From CAVSKL01 sp963728475 [NCBI: Candidatus Eiseniibacteriota bacterium] (GTDB taxonomy: Bacteria > Eisenbacteria > RBG-16-71-46 > JABDJR01), in assembly GCA_963728475.1 (NCBI GenBank), contig CAVSKL010000001.1, positions 1,736,001 through 1,800,000 on the forward strand: a stretch of DNA of 64,000 nucleotides. The letters run 5' to 3'. A program made the position numbers and the translations under genes. Below the pieces are notes generated by a model. The model was given only the letters and a program-made list of their open reading frames with translations, was not told the DNA's origin and made no database searches. Below, piece by piece: positions 16,679-26,919 of this stretch (position 1 is its first letter; the number at the start of each line of letters is the position of its first letter).

Positions 16679-19500
16679 CCGGGACCGAATTCGCCGCCTT
16701 TTTTCGGGCCGTGCACGGCTACGAGCCCTTCCCCTGGCAGACGAGGCTGGCCGCAGGGGTCGTCGCCACCGGTCGCTGGCCGGACCTCCTCGATCTCCCG
16801 ACGGCGTCGGGCAAGACGTGCGTGCTGGACGTCGCGCTCTTCGCCCTGGCGCTCCGGCCAGAAGTCTCCCCCCGCCGGATCGTCCTCGTCGTGGACCGCC
16901 GCGTCGTCGTCGATCAGGCGAAGGACCACGCGGACCGCATTCGGGCCGCTCTCCAGGATCCGCAAGACCCGGTTCTCCGGACGGTGAGGGAGCGGATCCG
17001 GTGCCTCTGGGACGGTCCACCCGAGGCTCCACCCTTCCTCACGCAGGTGTTACGTGGGGGCATGGTTCGGGAAGACGACTGGGCGAAGCGCCCGGACCAG
17101 CCGGTCGTCGCGCTCTCCACCGTGGATCAGGTCGGCTCCCGCCTGCTGTTCTCCGGCTATGGCGTGTCCGACCGCATGGCGCCGGTCCACGCCGGCCTTC
17201 TCGGGAACGACACCCTTTTCCTCCTCGACGAGGTGCACCTCTCGGTTCCGTTCGCGGAGACGCTTCGAGCCGTCCGGGAGCGCTGGCGGCGGCTCCCCGA
17301 CGGCCTTCCGGACCGCTTCGGAGTGGTCCGGATGTCCGCCACCCCCGGCTCTTCCGCCGCCGGCGAGAGCTGCTTTGAGCTCGCAGACGAAGACCGGACG
17401 GATCCTACGCTGTCCCGGCGCCTGGCCGCCCGGAAAGTAGCGCGCCTGGAGCCGGTTACGGTGGGGGGCGACGAACCTGAGAGAAAGCGCCGGCTGGCCG
17501 CCAGGGCCGTGCGGGAGGCGCTCGCGCTCGTGGAGAACGGGGCTTCCGCAGTCGGCATCGTCGTCAACCGCGTGGACACCGCCCGAGCCGCTCGGCATGA
17601 GCTCGAAGGCCGGAACCTGGAAGCCTGTCTCCTCACCGGGCGCATGCGCCCGTGGGAACGTGACCGAATCGTCGCGGCCGTCCTCGATCGGTTGAGGGCC
17701 GGCCGGCGGCGCGAGCCGGGACAGAGGCCTCTTGTGGTTGTTGCGACGCAGTGCATCGAAGCGGGGGCCGACCTCGACTTCGATGCGCTCGTCACCGAGT
17801 GCGCGAGCCTCGATGCCCTCCGCCAGCGCTTCGGGCGTCTCGACCGCTGTGGGGACCTCGGCGAGTCGCGGGCGGTGATCCTCGCGAGAAAGGACCAGAT
17901 CGGCGAAAAGACGGAAGACCCGATCTATGGCGCTGGGCTTGCCGCGACCTGGGAATGGTTGACTAGCCACGGCGAAGACGTCGATTTCGGCATCTCCTCC
18001 CTTGCCCTGCCGCCGTCCGAGGAACTCGCATCGCTGATCACCCCGGCCACACACGCGCCTATCCTTCTCCCGGCCCACCTCGACGCTTGGTCGCAGACGG
18101 GGCCGCGGCCGTGGCCGCTGCCTGATGTCTCGTTATGGCTACATGGCCCCGAGCGGGCTGCGCCGGAGGTGCAGGTGATCTGGCGGGCGGACATCGAGCC
18201 CGGCGCGCTCGAGGGCGGACTCCCTTCGCTCTCTGCGTGCCCGCCGTCCTCCCTCGAAGCCGTTTCCCTGCCGATCTTTGCCGCCCGGCGGTGGCTTCTG
18301 GAAGTCGAGGCCGAAGTCGCTGATGCGCCGATGCCCGAGCCGGTAGATCGTAGCGAGCGCCGCGGCGGGAACGAGCGCCATGTTCTCCGGTGGGCAGGGG
18401 AGGAGAGCAAGGAAATATCCCCCGCCGAGATCCGGCCCGGCGACACGCTCATCGTCCCCTCCGCCTACGGAGGCCTGCGCCACGGGAACTTCGACCCGGA
18501 CGCGCAGGAACCCGTCGTCGATCTCGGCGACCGGGTCCAGTGGGCGGCCCGGCGCAAGGCGACGCTCCGTCTGCACCCCCTCGTTCTGGCGGACTGGGGC
18601 CTCGCTCCGGGGCGGGCTTCCGCCGCGCCCCGTGTCCAATCGGCCGACGACTCGGATTCCGATCCCGGAGCCGAGGTGAGAGCCTGGCTCGAGGGAACGC
18701 CAATGGAACTCCCCGACCCCTGGCCCGAAGTGCGCCGGGAGCTGCTCCGCCGGGTTCCCGCTCCGCGACTGATCGCCCTCCCGAACGGCACTTGGGTGCT
18801 CGTCGCGAGGCGCGTGCCGGGAGAGGTGAGCACAGAGGACGACGGGGCGTCTTTTGTAGAGAGGGAGGTGGGGCTCGATCGTCACGGACGCGACGTGGCG
18901 GCGTTCGCATCGAACTTTGCGGCATCCGTCGGGCTCGCACCGAAGCTGCAGAAAGACCTCGCCCTGGCCGCCCGGCTGCACGATGTGGGGAAGGCCGATC
19001 CCCGCTTCCAGAAGATGCTTGTGGGAGGGAGCGAAGTGCGGTTCGCCATGCTCAAGGAGCCACTGGCGAAGTCCGCCGTCCCTCTGCGCGACCTCGGCGC
19101 CCGGCTTCAGGCGAGGGCGCGGGCGGGGTATCCGAGGGGCTACCGCCATGAGGTGCTCTCCGTGGCGCTGGCGGATTCGGCCCCGGAGCTCCTCGCCCGC
19201 GCATCCGATCCGGATCTCGTCCTGCACCTCGTCGGCAGCCACCACGGGTGGGGCCGACCGTTCGCCCCCGCGCACGACGATCCGGACGAGAGGGAGGTGG
19301 CTCTCGATTTCGATGGGCACCACCTTGTCGCGAGCACGCGGCACGGACTGGCGCGCCTGGATTCCGGCGTCTCCGACCGGTACTGGCGCCTTGTCGAGAG
19401 CTACGGGTGGTGGGGCCTTGCCTGGCTCGAAGCGATCCTCCGGCTTGCGGACCATCGCGCGAGCGAGTCGGAGCAGAAGGGGGAGGAGATATCGTCATGA
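16675..19500 (+). CDS. cas3: Cas3 helicase-nuclease with C-terminal HD domain
   Basis: 941 aa from the GTG that overlaps the csb2 stop (GTGA). The open frame runs further upstream but there it only shadows csb2. It unwinds and degrades DNA marked by Cascade. Visible helicase motifs are Q-like PFPWQ (about residue 20), Walker A PTASGKT with Lys47, DEVH at 185-188, SATPGSS, and motif VI RQRFGRLDRCG. The HD nuclease is at the C-terminus (AARLHDVGKADPRFQK with His769-Asp770, later HEVLSVAL and GSHHGWGRP). Helicase first and HD last is typical of the type I-G Cas3 and opposite to E. coli Cas3. Confidence 0.92.
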   Translation: MTGTEFAAFFRAVHGYEPFPWQTRLAAGVVATGRWPDLLDLPTASGKTCVLDVALFALALRPEVSPRRIVLVVDRRVVVDQAKDHADRIRAALQDPQDPVLRTVRERIRCLWDGPPEAPPFLTQVLRGGMVREDDWAKRPDQPVVALSTVDQVGSRLLFSGYGVSDRMAPVHAGLLGNDTLFLLDEVHLSVPFAETLRAVRERWRRLPDGLPDRFGVVRMSATPGSSAAGESCFELADEDRTDPTLSRRLAARKVARLEPVTVGGDEPERKRRLAARAVREALALVENGASAVGIVVNRVDTARAARHELEGRNLEACLLTGRMRPWERDRIVAAVLDRLRAGRRREPGQRPLVVVATQCIEAGADLDFDALVTECASLDALRQRFGRLDRCGDLGESRAVILARKDQIGEKTEDPIYGAGLAATWEWLTSHGEDVDFGISSLALPPSEELASLITPATHAPILLPAHLDAWSQTGPRPWPLPDVSLWLHGPERAAPEVQVIWRADIEPGALEGGLPSLSACPPSSLEAVSLPIFAARRWLLEVEAEVADAPMPEPVDRSERRGGNERHVLRWAGEESKEISPAEIRPGDTLIVPSAYGGLRHGNFDPDAQEPVVDLGDRVQWAARRKATLRLHPLVLADWGLAPGRASAAPRVQSADDSDSDPGAEVRAWLEGTPMELPDPWPEVRRELLRRVPAPRLIALPNGTWVLVARRVPGEVSTEDDGASFVEREVGLDRHGRDVAAFASNFAASVGLAPKLQKDLALAARLHDVGKADPRFQKMLVGGSEVRFAMLKEPLAKSAVPLRDLGARLQARARAGYPRGYRHEVLSVALADSAPELLARASDPDLVLHLVGSHHGWGRPFAPAHDDPDEREVALDFDGHHLVASTRHGLARLDSGVSDRYWRLVESYGWWGLAWLEAILRLADHRASESEQKGEEISS

Positions 19501-20444
19501 GCATCGTGCTGCAGGGCCTGGATGGATCAAACCCGCTCGCCTTTCTTGCGGCCCTCGGTGTCCTCCGAGTCCTCGACGACCGCGCCCGCCAGGACGGACG
19601 GCCGCGGCCGCGGATGTCGTGGACCGACGAGGGGCGTTGGCGCCCGGTCCTCCACGACCCGGAGACCGTGGAGGAGGTGATCGACGCGATCATGGAGGAC
19701 CTGCCGGCCTGGTCGGACGAACCCGCGCTGTCTCTCGCATACACGAAAGCGGGTGAAAGAGCCGCGCCCGGCGAGAAGGGGGCGATCCAGGACCTGAAGC
19801 CAGCCCCGGCGGTCATGCACGCTTTCCTCGAGGAGATCGCCGCCCACTCCGTGGACGGCGGGCGCCGTTCCGTGGATACCGTGGCGGCGTTAGCGACGGA
19901 TGTGGCGCTCGACAACAACGGCAACACGAAACCGACCGCATTGCACTTCACGGCGGGTCAGCAGACCTTCCTCAAGATGGTTTGCCAGTTGCGGGATGGA
20001 GTGAGCGGCACGGATTTCGAGGAGGCCCTGGCGGGTCCGTGGCGTGGCGAGAGCCGGCTCCCGAGCCTCTCCTGGGATGCGACCACGGCCCGGATGTATG
20101 CCCTCCGGGCGACCGATCCTTCGAAGGAGAAGCGGGGCAGCGTTCCCGGTGCCGACTGGCTGGCCTTTCTTGGGCTGGGGTTCCTGCCGGTGTTTCCGGT
20201 GGGTCGGAGGGAGCCCCGAACCACAGGGGTCGAGGGGGGATGGAAGAGCTCCGCCTTCACCTGGCCCGTCTGGGAGGTTCCCTCGACCGCCCGCACGGTC
20301 CATTCGCTCCTCGCCTGGAAGAACATCGAGGGATCTGCGACGACGGAACGGGAGGCGCGCGGGGTTGGAGTGGTCTTCTCCTCGGCTATTCTGCGTGCCG
20401 ACCAAGGCGGCTACGGGTCGTTCAGCCCGGCACGGGTCGTGTAA
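19497..20444 (+). CDS. Type I-G large-subunit-like protein (Csb3/GSU0052-type, Cas8g candidate)
   Basis: 315 aa, start ATG overlapping the cas3 stop (ATGA). The N-terminus QGLDGSNPLAFLAALGVLRVLDD resembles the opening of the GSU0052/Csb3 and Csx17 proteins that take the Cas8 position in type I-G effectors. Further features are DVALDNNGNTKPTALHFTAGQ, LSWDATTARMYALRATDPS, and WLAFLGLGFLPVFPVG with a following GWKSSAFTWPVW segment. It probably recognises the PAM or supports target binding. It is short for a Cas8, and no separate small subunit is visible, so part of that role may be missing or supplied by internal translation (inference). The exact family name is uncertain. Confidence 0.72.
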   Translation: MSIVLQGLDGSNPLAFLAALGVLRVLDDRARQDGRPRPRMSWTDEGRWRPVLHDPETVEEVIDAIMEDLPAWSDEPALSLAYTKAGERAAPGEKGAIQDLKPAPAVMHAFLEEIAAHSVDGGRRSVDTVAALATDVALDNNGNTKPTALHFTAGQQTFLKMVCQLRDGVSGTDFEEALAGPWRGESRLPSLSWDATTARMYALRATDPSKEKRGSVPGADWLAFLGLGFLPVFPVGRREPRTTGVEGGWKSSAFTWPVWEVPSTARTVHSLLAWKNIEGSATTEREARGVGVVFSSAILRADQGGYGSFSPARVV

Positions 20445-20508
20445 TTCCGCCCGAGGTCGGCAGTCAATGGAATCCGATCAGCCGTAAGCCCTCGCAAGGG
20501 GGGGATCA

Positions 20509-22188
20509 ATGCCTGAACCGAATACCGAACCCGAGGAGAGCGGACTCCTCCCCGCCCGGATGCTGAACGAGTACGCCTACTGCCCGCGGCTCTTTCATCT
20601 CGAGCACGTGGACGGGCTCTTCGCGGAGAGTGCCGACACCGCGGAGGGAACTTCCGTGCACCGGGTAGTTGACCGGAAGGACGAGCCCCTTCCGGAGGCC
20701 GGGGGCGAGGAGCCTCCGGCCGTCGCCCGGTCGGTCCTGCTCGCGTCGGAGAGGCTCGGGATCGTCGCTAAGATGGACCTCGTGGAGACCGCCGGTGACG
20801 AGGCCATCCCGATCGACACGAAGAAGGGGAAGGCGCCGTCCGTGCCGGAGGGTGCCTGGGAGCCGGAGCGGGTTCAGCTCTGCGCCCAGGGCCTCCTCCT
20901 GCGGGAGCACGGCTTCAAGTGCGACTATGGTTACCTCTGGTTCGCCGGGTCCCGGCGACGGGTGCGGATCAACTTCGACGAGGCCCTCGTGTCCCGGACG
21001 CAGGAGCTCGCGGAGGGGGCGCGTGCGGCCGTGTCTCGTGAGTCGCCTCCCCCGCCACTGGAGGACAGCCCTAAGTGCCCGAAGTGCTCCCTCGTCGGGA
21101 TCTGTCTTCCGGATGAGGTGAACCTGCTTCGGCAGGGGGAAGCCTCACCGGCGCCCCGCCGCCTGATCGCCGCCCGGGACGATCGTGTGCCGGTCTACGT
21201 ACAAGGAAACGGGCTTATGGTGGGGAAGCGTGGCGGCAGCCTCGTTGTGAGCGAAGACGGGAAACAGGTCGCGGAGGTGCCGATGAAGGACGTGGCGGGC
21301 CTTTCCGTGTTCGGCAACAACCAGGTGACGACCCCGGCAGTACAGGCGCTCTGCCAGGCGGATATCTCCATCTCGTGGTTTTCTTTCGGCGGCTGGTTTT
21401 ACGGTGTAACACGCGGCATGGGGACGAAGAACGTTCATCTGCGGCTGGAGCAGTTCCGAGCGGCGGAGGACGCGGCCCGGCGGCTCGCCTTCGCCCGGTC
21501 CTTCGTGACGGGGAAGATCGCGAACTCCCGGACCTTACTCATGCGAAACCACCCGGCCGCTCCGAAGGCTGTTGTGGACGGTCTGAAGGCTCATATGGAA
21601 GCGGCCGACCGGGCCGACAGCGCAGAATCGCTCCTCGGATTGGAGGGGAATGCGGCCCGGCTCTACTTCTCGGCCTTCTCCGGAATGCTGAAGCCGCGGG
21701 CGGGGGACGAGCTTTCAACGTTCGACTTCCGCGGCCGGAACCGTCGCCCGCCGAAGGACCCCATAAACTCCATGCTCTCGCTGGGATACGCAATGCTCTG
21801 TCGTGACGTGACGGCCGCGCTGTTCGCGGTGGGCTTCGATCCGTTCGTCGGGTTCTTCCACACCGTCCGCCCCGGTCGCCCGTCTCTCGCCCTCGATCTG
21901 ATGGAGGAGTTCCGGCCGATCATCGTCGACTCCGTGGCGATCACCGTCGCGAACAACGGCGAGGCTTCTCCGACCGACTTCATTACGGGCTCCGCCGGAT
22001 GCATGATGAAACCCGGGATACGCAAACGCTTCCTGTCCGCCTACGAGCGGAGAATGAACCAAATGGTTACCCATCCTGTATTCGGTTACCGGTTGAACTA
22101 CAGAAGGGTTCTCGAGCTTCAGGCCCGCCTTCTGGGGGCTTGCCTGGCCGGAGAGTTCGAAACCTACCCTGCTTTCCGGACGAGGTGA
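20509..22188 (+). CDS. cas4-cas1: Cas4-Cas1 fusion, spacer-acquisition nuclease/integrase
   Basis: 559 aa, a fusion characteristic of type I-G systems. Residues 1-205 are Cas4: Cys25 (YCPRLF), the RecB-type IPIDTKKGK, and Cys190, Cys193 and Cys199 (KCPKCSLVGIC) for the Fe-S cluster. It trims prespacers and checks the PAM. Residues from about 225 are Cas1: start VPVYVQGNGLMVGKRGG, catalytic Glu379 (LGLEGNAARLYF), His451 (GFFHTVRPG) and the Asp463/Glu466 region (LALDLMEEFRP). It integrates spacers together with Cas2. A 64-base gap separates it from the effector genes, with its own ribosome site AAGGGGGG before the ATG. Confidence 0.95.
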   Translation: MPEPNTEPEESGLLPARMLNEYAYCPRLFHLEHVDGLFAESADTAEGTSVHRVVDRKDEPLPEAGGEEPPAVARSVLLASERLGIVAKMDLVETAGDEAIPIDTKKGKAPSVPEGAWEPERVQLCAQGLLLREHGFKCDYGYLWFAGSRRRVRINFDEALVSRTQELAEGARAAVSRESPPPPLEDSPKCPKCSLVGICLPDEVNLLRQGEASPAPRRLIAARDDRVPVYVQGNGLMVGKRGGSLVVSEDGKQVAEVPMKDVAGLSVFGNNQVTTPAVQALCQADISISWFSFGGWFYGVTRGMGTKNVHLRLEQFRAAEDAARRLAFARSFVTGKIANSRTLLMRNHPAAPKAVVDGLKAHMEAADRADSAESLLGLEGNAARLYFSAFSGMLKPRAGDELSTFDFRGRNRRPPKDPINSMLSLGYAMLCRDVTAALFAVGFDPFVGFFHTVRPGRPSLALDLMEEFRPIIVDSVAITVANNGEASPTDFITGSAGCMMKPGIRKRFLSAYERRMNQMVTHPVFGYRLNYRRVLELQARLLGACLAGEFETYPAFRTR

Positions 22189-22193
22189 ACAAA

Positions 22194-22484
22194 ATGAGAA
22201 GACGCTTCATCGTGACCTACGACGTCTGTGACCCGAAGCGTTTGCGCCGGACATTTAACGCACTTCGGGACTTCGGGACGCACCTTCAGCTCTCCGTCTT
22301 TGAGTGCTTATTGAATGACGTCGAGATCGTGCAGGTCGAGGATGTCCTGCGTGAAACGATCAATCAGGACGAGGACCAGGTGCTGTTCTTCGACCTGGGC
22401 ATCGCCGAACCCGGGCAGGAGATCCGAGTGAAGTCGTTGGGAAGGACGTACCGGCCGCAAGAGGTCCGACCTGTGATATTGTGA
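22194..22484 (+). CDS. cas2: Cas2, spacer-integration partner of Cas1
   Basis: 96 aa, normal for Cas2. The start ATG is five bases after the cas4-cas1 stop and is preceded by GAGGTGA. It shows the ferredoxin-like Cas2 pattern: RRRFIVTYDVCDPKRLRRTF at the N-terminus with the conserved Asp of strand one, LQLSVFECLL, and DQVLFFDLG. It forms the dimer bridging two Cas1 dimers during spacer capture. It is the last cas gene; the leader and array follow immediately. Confidence 0.95.
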   Translation: MRRRFIVTYDVCDPKRLRRTFNALRDFGTHLQLSVFECLLNDVEIVQVEDVLRETINQDEDQVLFFDLGIAEPGQEIRVKSLGRTYRPQEVRPVIL

Positions 22485-22711
22485 TCCGGCGCAGGCCGGG
22501 AACTCTGCCTGGGGGCGCGACGCTCCGCTTGTCACTCGCGAGAGGCTCGGTGCTTTGGAATCTCCTGGGGGCGCTCGGGGCGGTAAGCGTTTGTTGTCCA
22601 ACAGAGTAGTGACGTCTATCCGTGAACCTGACAGCTTCCAACGTCTCCCTGCCAGGCCCCTCGCGGGCGCGGCAAGAACCTGCTGTGCAGCAGAGAGTTC
22701 CGCGGGGCGCC
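22485..22711 (+). promoter_or_regulatory. CRISPR leader
   Basis: 227 non-coding bases between cas2 and the first repeat. The array end far from it is degenerate, so this is the leader side, where new spacers enter and array transcription starts. A weak promoter-like pair, TTGTTG at 22591-22596 and TCTATC about 18 bases on, is present. The last bases (GTTCCGCGGGGCGCC, 22697-22711) resemble the start of the repeat. No coding sequence is seen. Confidence 0.75.
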
Positions 22712-25700
22712 GTTTCCGCGGCCTTCGGGCCGCGGCCCCATTGAAGGCAGGTCAGCTCACCATGCGGAGCCCAGTTTCCGCGGCCTTCGGGCCGCGGCCC
22801 CATTGAAGGGGCCAGGCGACGCTCCGCGGATGGGTTTCCGCGGCCTTCGGGCCGCGGCCCCATTGAAGGGCCTTGCGGAGGTAGTCGGCTGATGCACGCG
22901 GTCAGGGTTTCCGCGGCCTTCGGGCCGCGGCCCCATTGAAGGGTGCGACTCCGGGAAAGGACTGCTGATGGCCGCTGTGTTTCCGCGGCCTTCGGGCCGC
23001 GGCCCCATTGAAGGGGTGATCGGAAAGAGGTAGACGCCAGGGGGAAGAGCGTTTCCGCGGCCTTCGGGCCGCGGCCCCATTGAAGGGCGCACCGGATGCG
23101 GCCGTACCTGGGTGCTCAACACCGTTTCCGCGGCCTTCGGGCCGCGGCCCCATTGAAGGCCAGCCAACGCGCACGCTCTCGCACAACGGATGATGTTTCC
23201 GCGGCCTTCGGGCCGCGGCCCCATTGAAGGGCGCAATCGCGCGGGAAGGTGGCGCAATGAAGCTCGGGTTTCCGCGGCCTTCGGGCCGCGGCCCCATTGA
23301 AGGCATGCGGGGATTTCGGCCCCGCAGTGGGGGCAGGGTCGTTTCCGCGGCCTTCGGGCCGCGGCCCCATTGAAGGCGCCCCTCGTCCGCCTCAAGCTGC
23401 TTTCGAAGATCCGTTTCCGCGGCCTTCGGGCCGCGGCCCCATTGAAGGGAGAGCTCCGCCACGTTGGACCGCACCCCGGGATGGAACGTTTCCGCGGCCT
23501 TCGGGCCGCGGCCCCATTGAAGGCGGAACGCGAAGAGCGTGGTGGACTTCTCCTCGCGGGTTTCCGCGGCCTTCGGGCCGCGGCCCCATTGAAGGCCGAG
23601 ATGCAGGCCGTCTATAACAGCATCGGCGCCGAGTAGTTTCCGCGGCCTTCGGGCCGCGGCCCCATTGAAGGGCCAAACAATCAGCAGAGCCGAGGAGGCA
23701 ACATGGGTTTCCGCGGCCTTCGGGCCGCGGCCCCATTGAAGGAACCCTGTTGGTCGGGGATATGAGCCCCGCTGAGATGGTTTCCGCGGCCTTCGGGCCG
23801 CGGCCCCATTGAAGGGCTATATCCAGCATCAAGACCATCACGGTAGGACTCGTTTCCGCGGCCTTCGGGCCGCGGCCCCATTGAAGGCGTGCTCCCCCTT
23901 GCGCTTAGCCGCGCGTGGGTGTGAGTTTCCGCGGCCTTCGGGCCGCGGCCCCATTGAAGGACCTATGCGAGCCTGGACCTCACATCGACATCGAACTGTT
24001 TCCGCGGCCTTCGGGCCGCGGCCCCATTGAAGGACCTCTGCCAGGGTCAGCCTCCCCTTGCCTCGGATGGGTTTCCGCGGCCTTCGGGCCGCGGCCCCAT
24101 TGAAGGGGAGAGGGGATCGTGGTCACCGAGCCCTACGTTGGAGTTTCCGCGGCCTTCGGGCCGCGGCCCCATTGAAGGTGGACGCCCTCAGTCTTGGTCT
24201 GGTACGGCACAATCGTTTCCGCGGCCTTCGGGCCGCGGCCCCATTGAAGGAAGACCCTCGGGGCCGGAGGCACCGAGCACGGGCTGTTTCCGCGGCCTTC
24301 GGGCCGCGGCCCCATTGAAGGGCGGCGGTGTAGACCGTCACGCTCGTGTCCGCCATGGTTTCCGCGGCCTTCGGGCCGCGGCCCCATTGAAGGGGATCGT
24401 TCCCTCGACGGGCTCCGCGAAGGTGAAGGTCGTTTCCGCGGCCTTCGGGCCGCGGCCCCATTGAAGGGCCGCCCGCCAGCTCCCATTCTCCCAAGGTGCC
24501 TCGTGTTTCCGCGGCCTTCGGGCCGCGGCCCCATTGAAGGATGCAGTCCGTCCCGAGAATCACCTTACCCTGGTCGGTTTCCGCGGCCTTCGGGCCGCGG
24601 CCCCATTGAAGGCGAACCGCCTCTTTGAACAACGCCCACGAAAAATGCGTTTCCGCGGCCTTCGGGCCGCGGCCCCATTGAAGGTCAAAGGCGGTGGATT
24701 CGGGCGACCAGACTGCGATCGCGTTTCCGCGGCCTTCGGGCCGCGGCCCCATTGAAGGTACGTCCTTCACGTGTTGCGCAAGGTCGGATACGGCCGTTTC
24801 CGCGGCCTTCGGGCCGCGGCCCCATTGAAGGACGTCGTACGCCGGCGGCTGGCGCGTCGGCGCGGGCGGTTTCCGCGGCCTTCGGGCCGCGGCCCCATTG
24901 AAGGGGAGTGGAGCCGGTGATATCGGGCTATGGATGGCCCGGTTTCCGCGGCCTTCGGGCCGCGGCCCCATTGAAGGACGGCCGACACCTCGCGCCAGGT
25001 GGTGAGCGACTTTGGTTTCCGCGGCCTTCGGGCCGCGGCCCCATTGAAGGCCGGCGACGGCGATTCGGACGGCGCCGATGATGCTGTGTTTCCGCGGCCT
25101 TCGGGCCGCGGCCCCATTGAAGGTTGGGGACCGACGCGATCGCCGACAATCCGGACCTGGGTTTCCGCGGCCTTCGGGCCGCGGCCCCATTGAAGGCGCC
25201 ATGCGTAGCCGCAAGACTTCCGCGAAGGCTTCGGTTTCCGCGGCCTTCGGGCCGCGGCCCCATTGAAGGACCGGGTGGGTCGCCGTCCACCACGTCATCC
25301 CCGCGTTTCCGCGGCCTTCGGGCCGCGGCCCCATTGAAGGATGAGCGCGATCTTGACCACCGGCGTGATCGCACTCGGTTTCCGCGGCCTTCGGGCCGCG
25401 GCCCCATTGAAGGGATCATAGTTAGCAGGGCAAGGACCGGTTACCGTGTGTTTCCGCGGCCTTCGGGCCGCGGCCCCATTGAAGGTTGCTGTCCACGTCC
25501 TGGTTGTACAGGTCGCGGAGCCGTTTCCGCGGCCTTCGGGCCGCGGCCCCATTGAAGGCAGGTGACGGAGGCGGTGAACGACAAGCAGGAGATGTTTCCG
25601 CGGCCTTCGGGCCGCGGCCCCATTGAAGGACCGAGATGGAGAAGGTCGCTCCCCACGACTACGACTTGTTTCCGCGGCCTTCGGGCCGCGGCCCCATTGA

Positions 25701-26869
25701 AGGGAGCGTGCCCGGAAGGCGTTCCAGACCTCCACGGTGAGTTTCCGCGGCCTTCGGGCCGCGGCCCCATTGAAGGTATAAGAATCGTGCGTGCGTATCA
25801 CACACCATGCGCACGTTTCCGCGGCCTTCGGGCCGCGGCCCCATTGAAGGGACCTCAAGATTTTTGGGACCCATCCCACTAGGAACTGTTTCCGCGGCCT
25901 TCGGGCCGCGGCCCCATTGAAGGGAACGCTCCAGTGTCCTCATCGTCCCCTCCAATCTCCGTTTCCGCGGCCTTCGGGCCGCGGCCCCATTGAAGGGAGG
26001 ATCTGCCGACGCGCTGCAGGGGCGATGACTGCGAGTTTCCGCGGCCTTCGGGCCGCGGCCCCATTGAAGGTGCGAGCGCCACTCCGGCGCGACCGCCGGG
26101 GCGGGTGTTTCCGCGGCCTTCGGGCCGCGGCCCCATTGAAGGGGAGTGATCCCCTGGCGCCGCATGAAGGCGGCGACCGGTTTCCGCGGCCTTCGGGCCG
26201 CGGCCCCATTGAAGGTGGTCCCCGATCGTCAATCCCTCCGGCCGCTTCGGGTTTCCGCGGCCTTCGGGCCGCGGCCCCATTGAAGGAGGGCATCGTCGGT
26301 GTTCGTGATCCCGGAGGAGATGGGTTTCCGCGGCCTTCGGGCCGCGGCCCCATTGAAGGGCGTCGCCAGCGCCGGCTGCCACCCCCCGGCCTCCCGTTTC
26401 CGCGGCCTTCGGGCCGCGGCCCCATTGAAGGCAAGAGTCGAGAGTCAAGAGAAAAATCGTGTGACGGGGTTTCCGCGGCCTTCGGGCCGCGGCCCCATTG
26501 AAGGGAGCTCGCGCAACGGGTCCTGAATTGGCCCCTCCGGGAAGGTTTCCGCGGCCTTCGGGCCGCGGCCCCATTGAAGCGGGTCTCCGAGAGCGGTGAT
26601 CGCCATCGCGACGGCGGGTTTCCGCGGCCTTCGGGCCGCGGCCCCATTGAAGCTCCGGCGTTGCTGGGCCGCTCATCGCGGCACCCGCGCGGTTTCCGCG
26701 GCCTTCGGGCCGCGGCCCCATTGAAGCCACTCACGTTCGTCAAGGTGACGCCCCTTGACCTGTTTCCGCGGTCTTCGGGCCGCGGCCCCATTGAAGCGGG
26801 CGAAGTGATGAACCCCGCCTGGCCGCGCCGATCGTTTCCGCGTCCTTCGGGCCAAGATCCGAAAGAAGT
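22712..26869 (+). CRISPR. Type I-G CRISPR array, 57 clear repeats plus a degenerate terminal repeat
   Basis: The repeat is 36 bases: GTTT, then an 8-bp stem CCGCGGCC/GGCCGCGG closed by a TTCG tetraloop, then CCCCATTGAAG plus a last base. The repeat after the stem ends in ATTGAAG(G/C), matching the 5' handle typical of this subtype. I counted starts from 22712 to 26762 at 70-76-base spacing (spacers about 34-40 bases), except the first two spacers, which are only 26 and 24 bases. Repeats 1-53 end in G and repeats 54-57 in C. Repeat 57 (26762) has one change in the stem, and the copy at 26834 is badly decayed in its second half. The array therefore grows from the cas2 side and is transcribed on the plus strand. 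Confidence 0.98.
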
Positions 26870-26919
26870 ACCGGCCCCGGCGGGCGCCTGAGGCCGGGAG
26901 TGACAGCAGTCGCAAGTGT

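Noticed and set aside
22757-26891. Dozens of open frames on both strands across the array, encoding repeated Gly/Pro/Arg peptides
   Set aside because: They are translations of the CRISPR repeat and spacers; the regular 70-76-base spacing and perfect repeat identity show non-coding array DNA.
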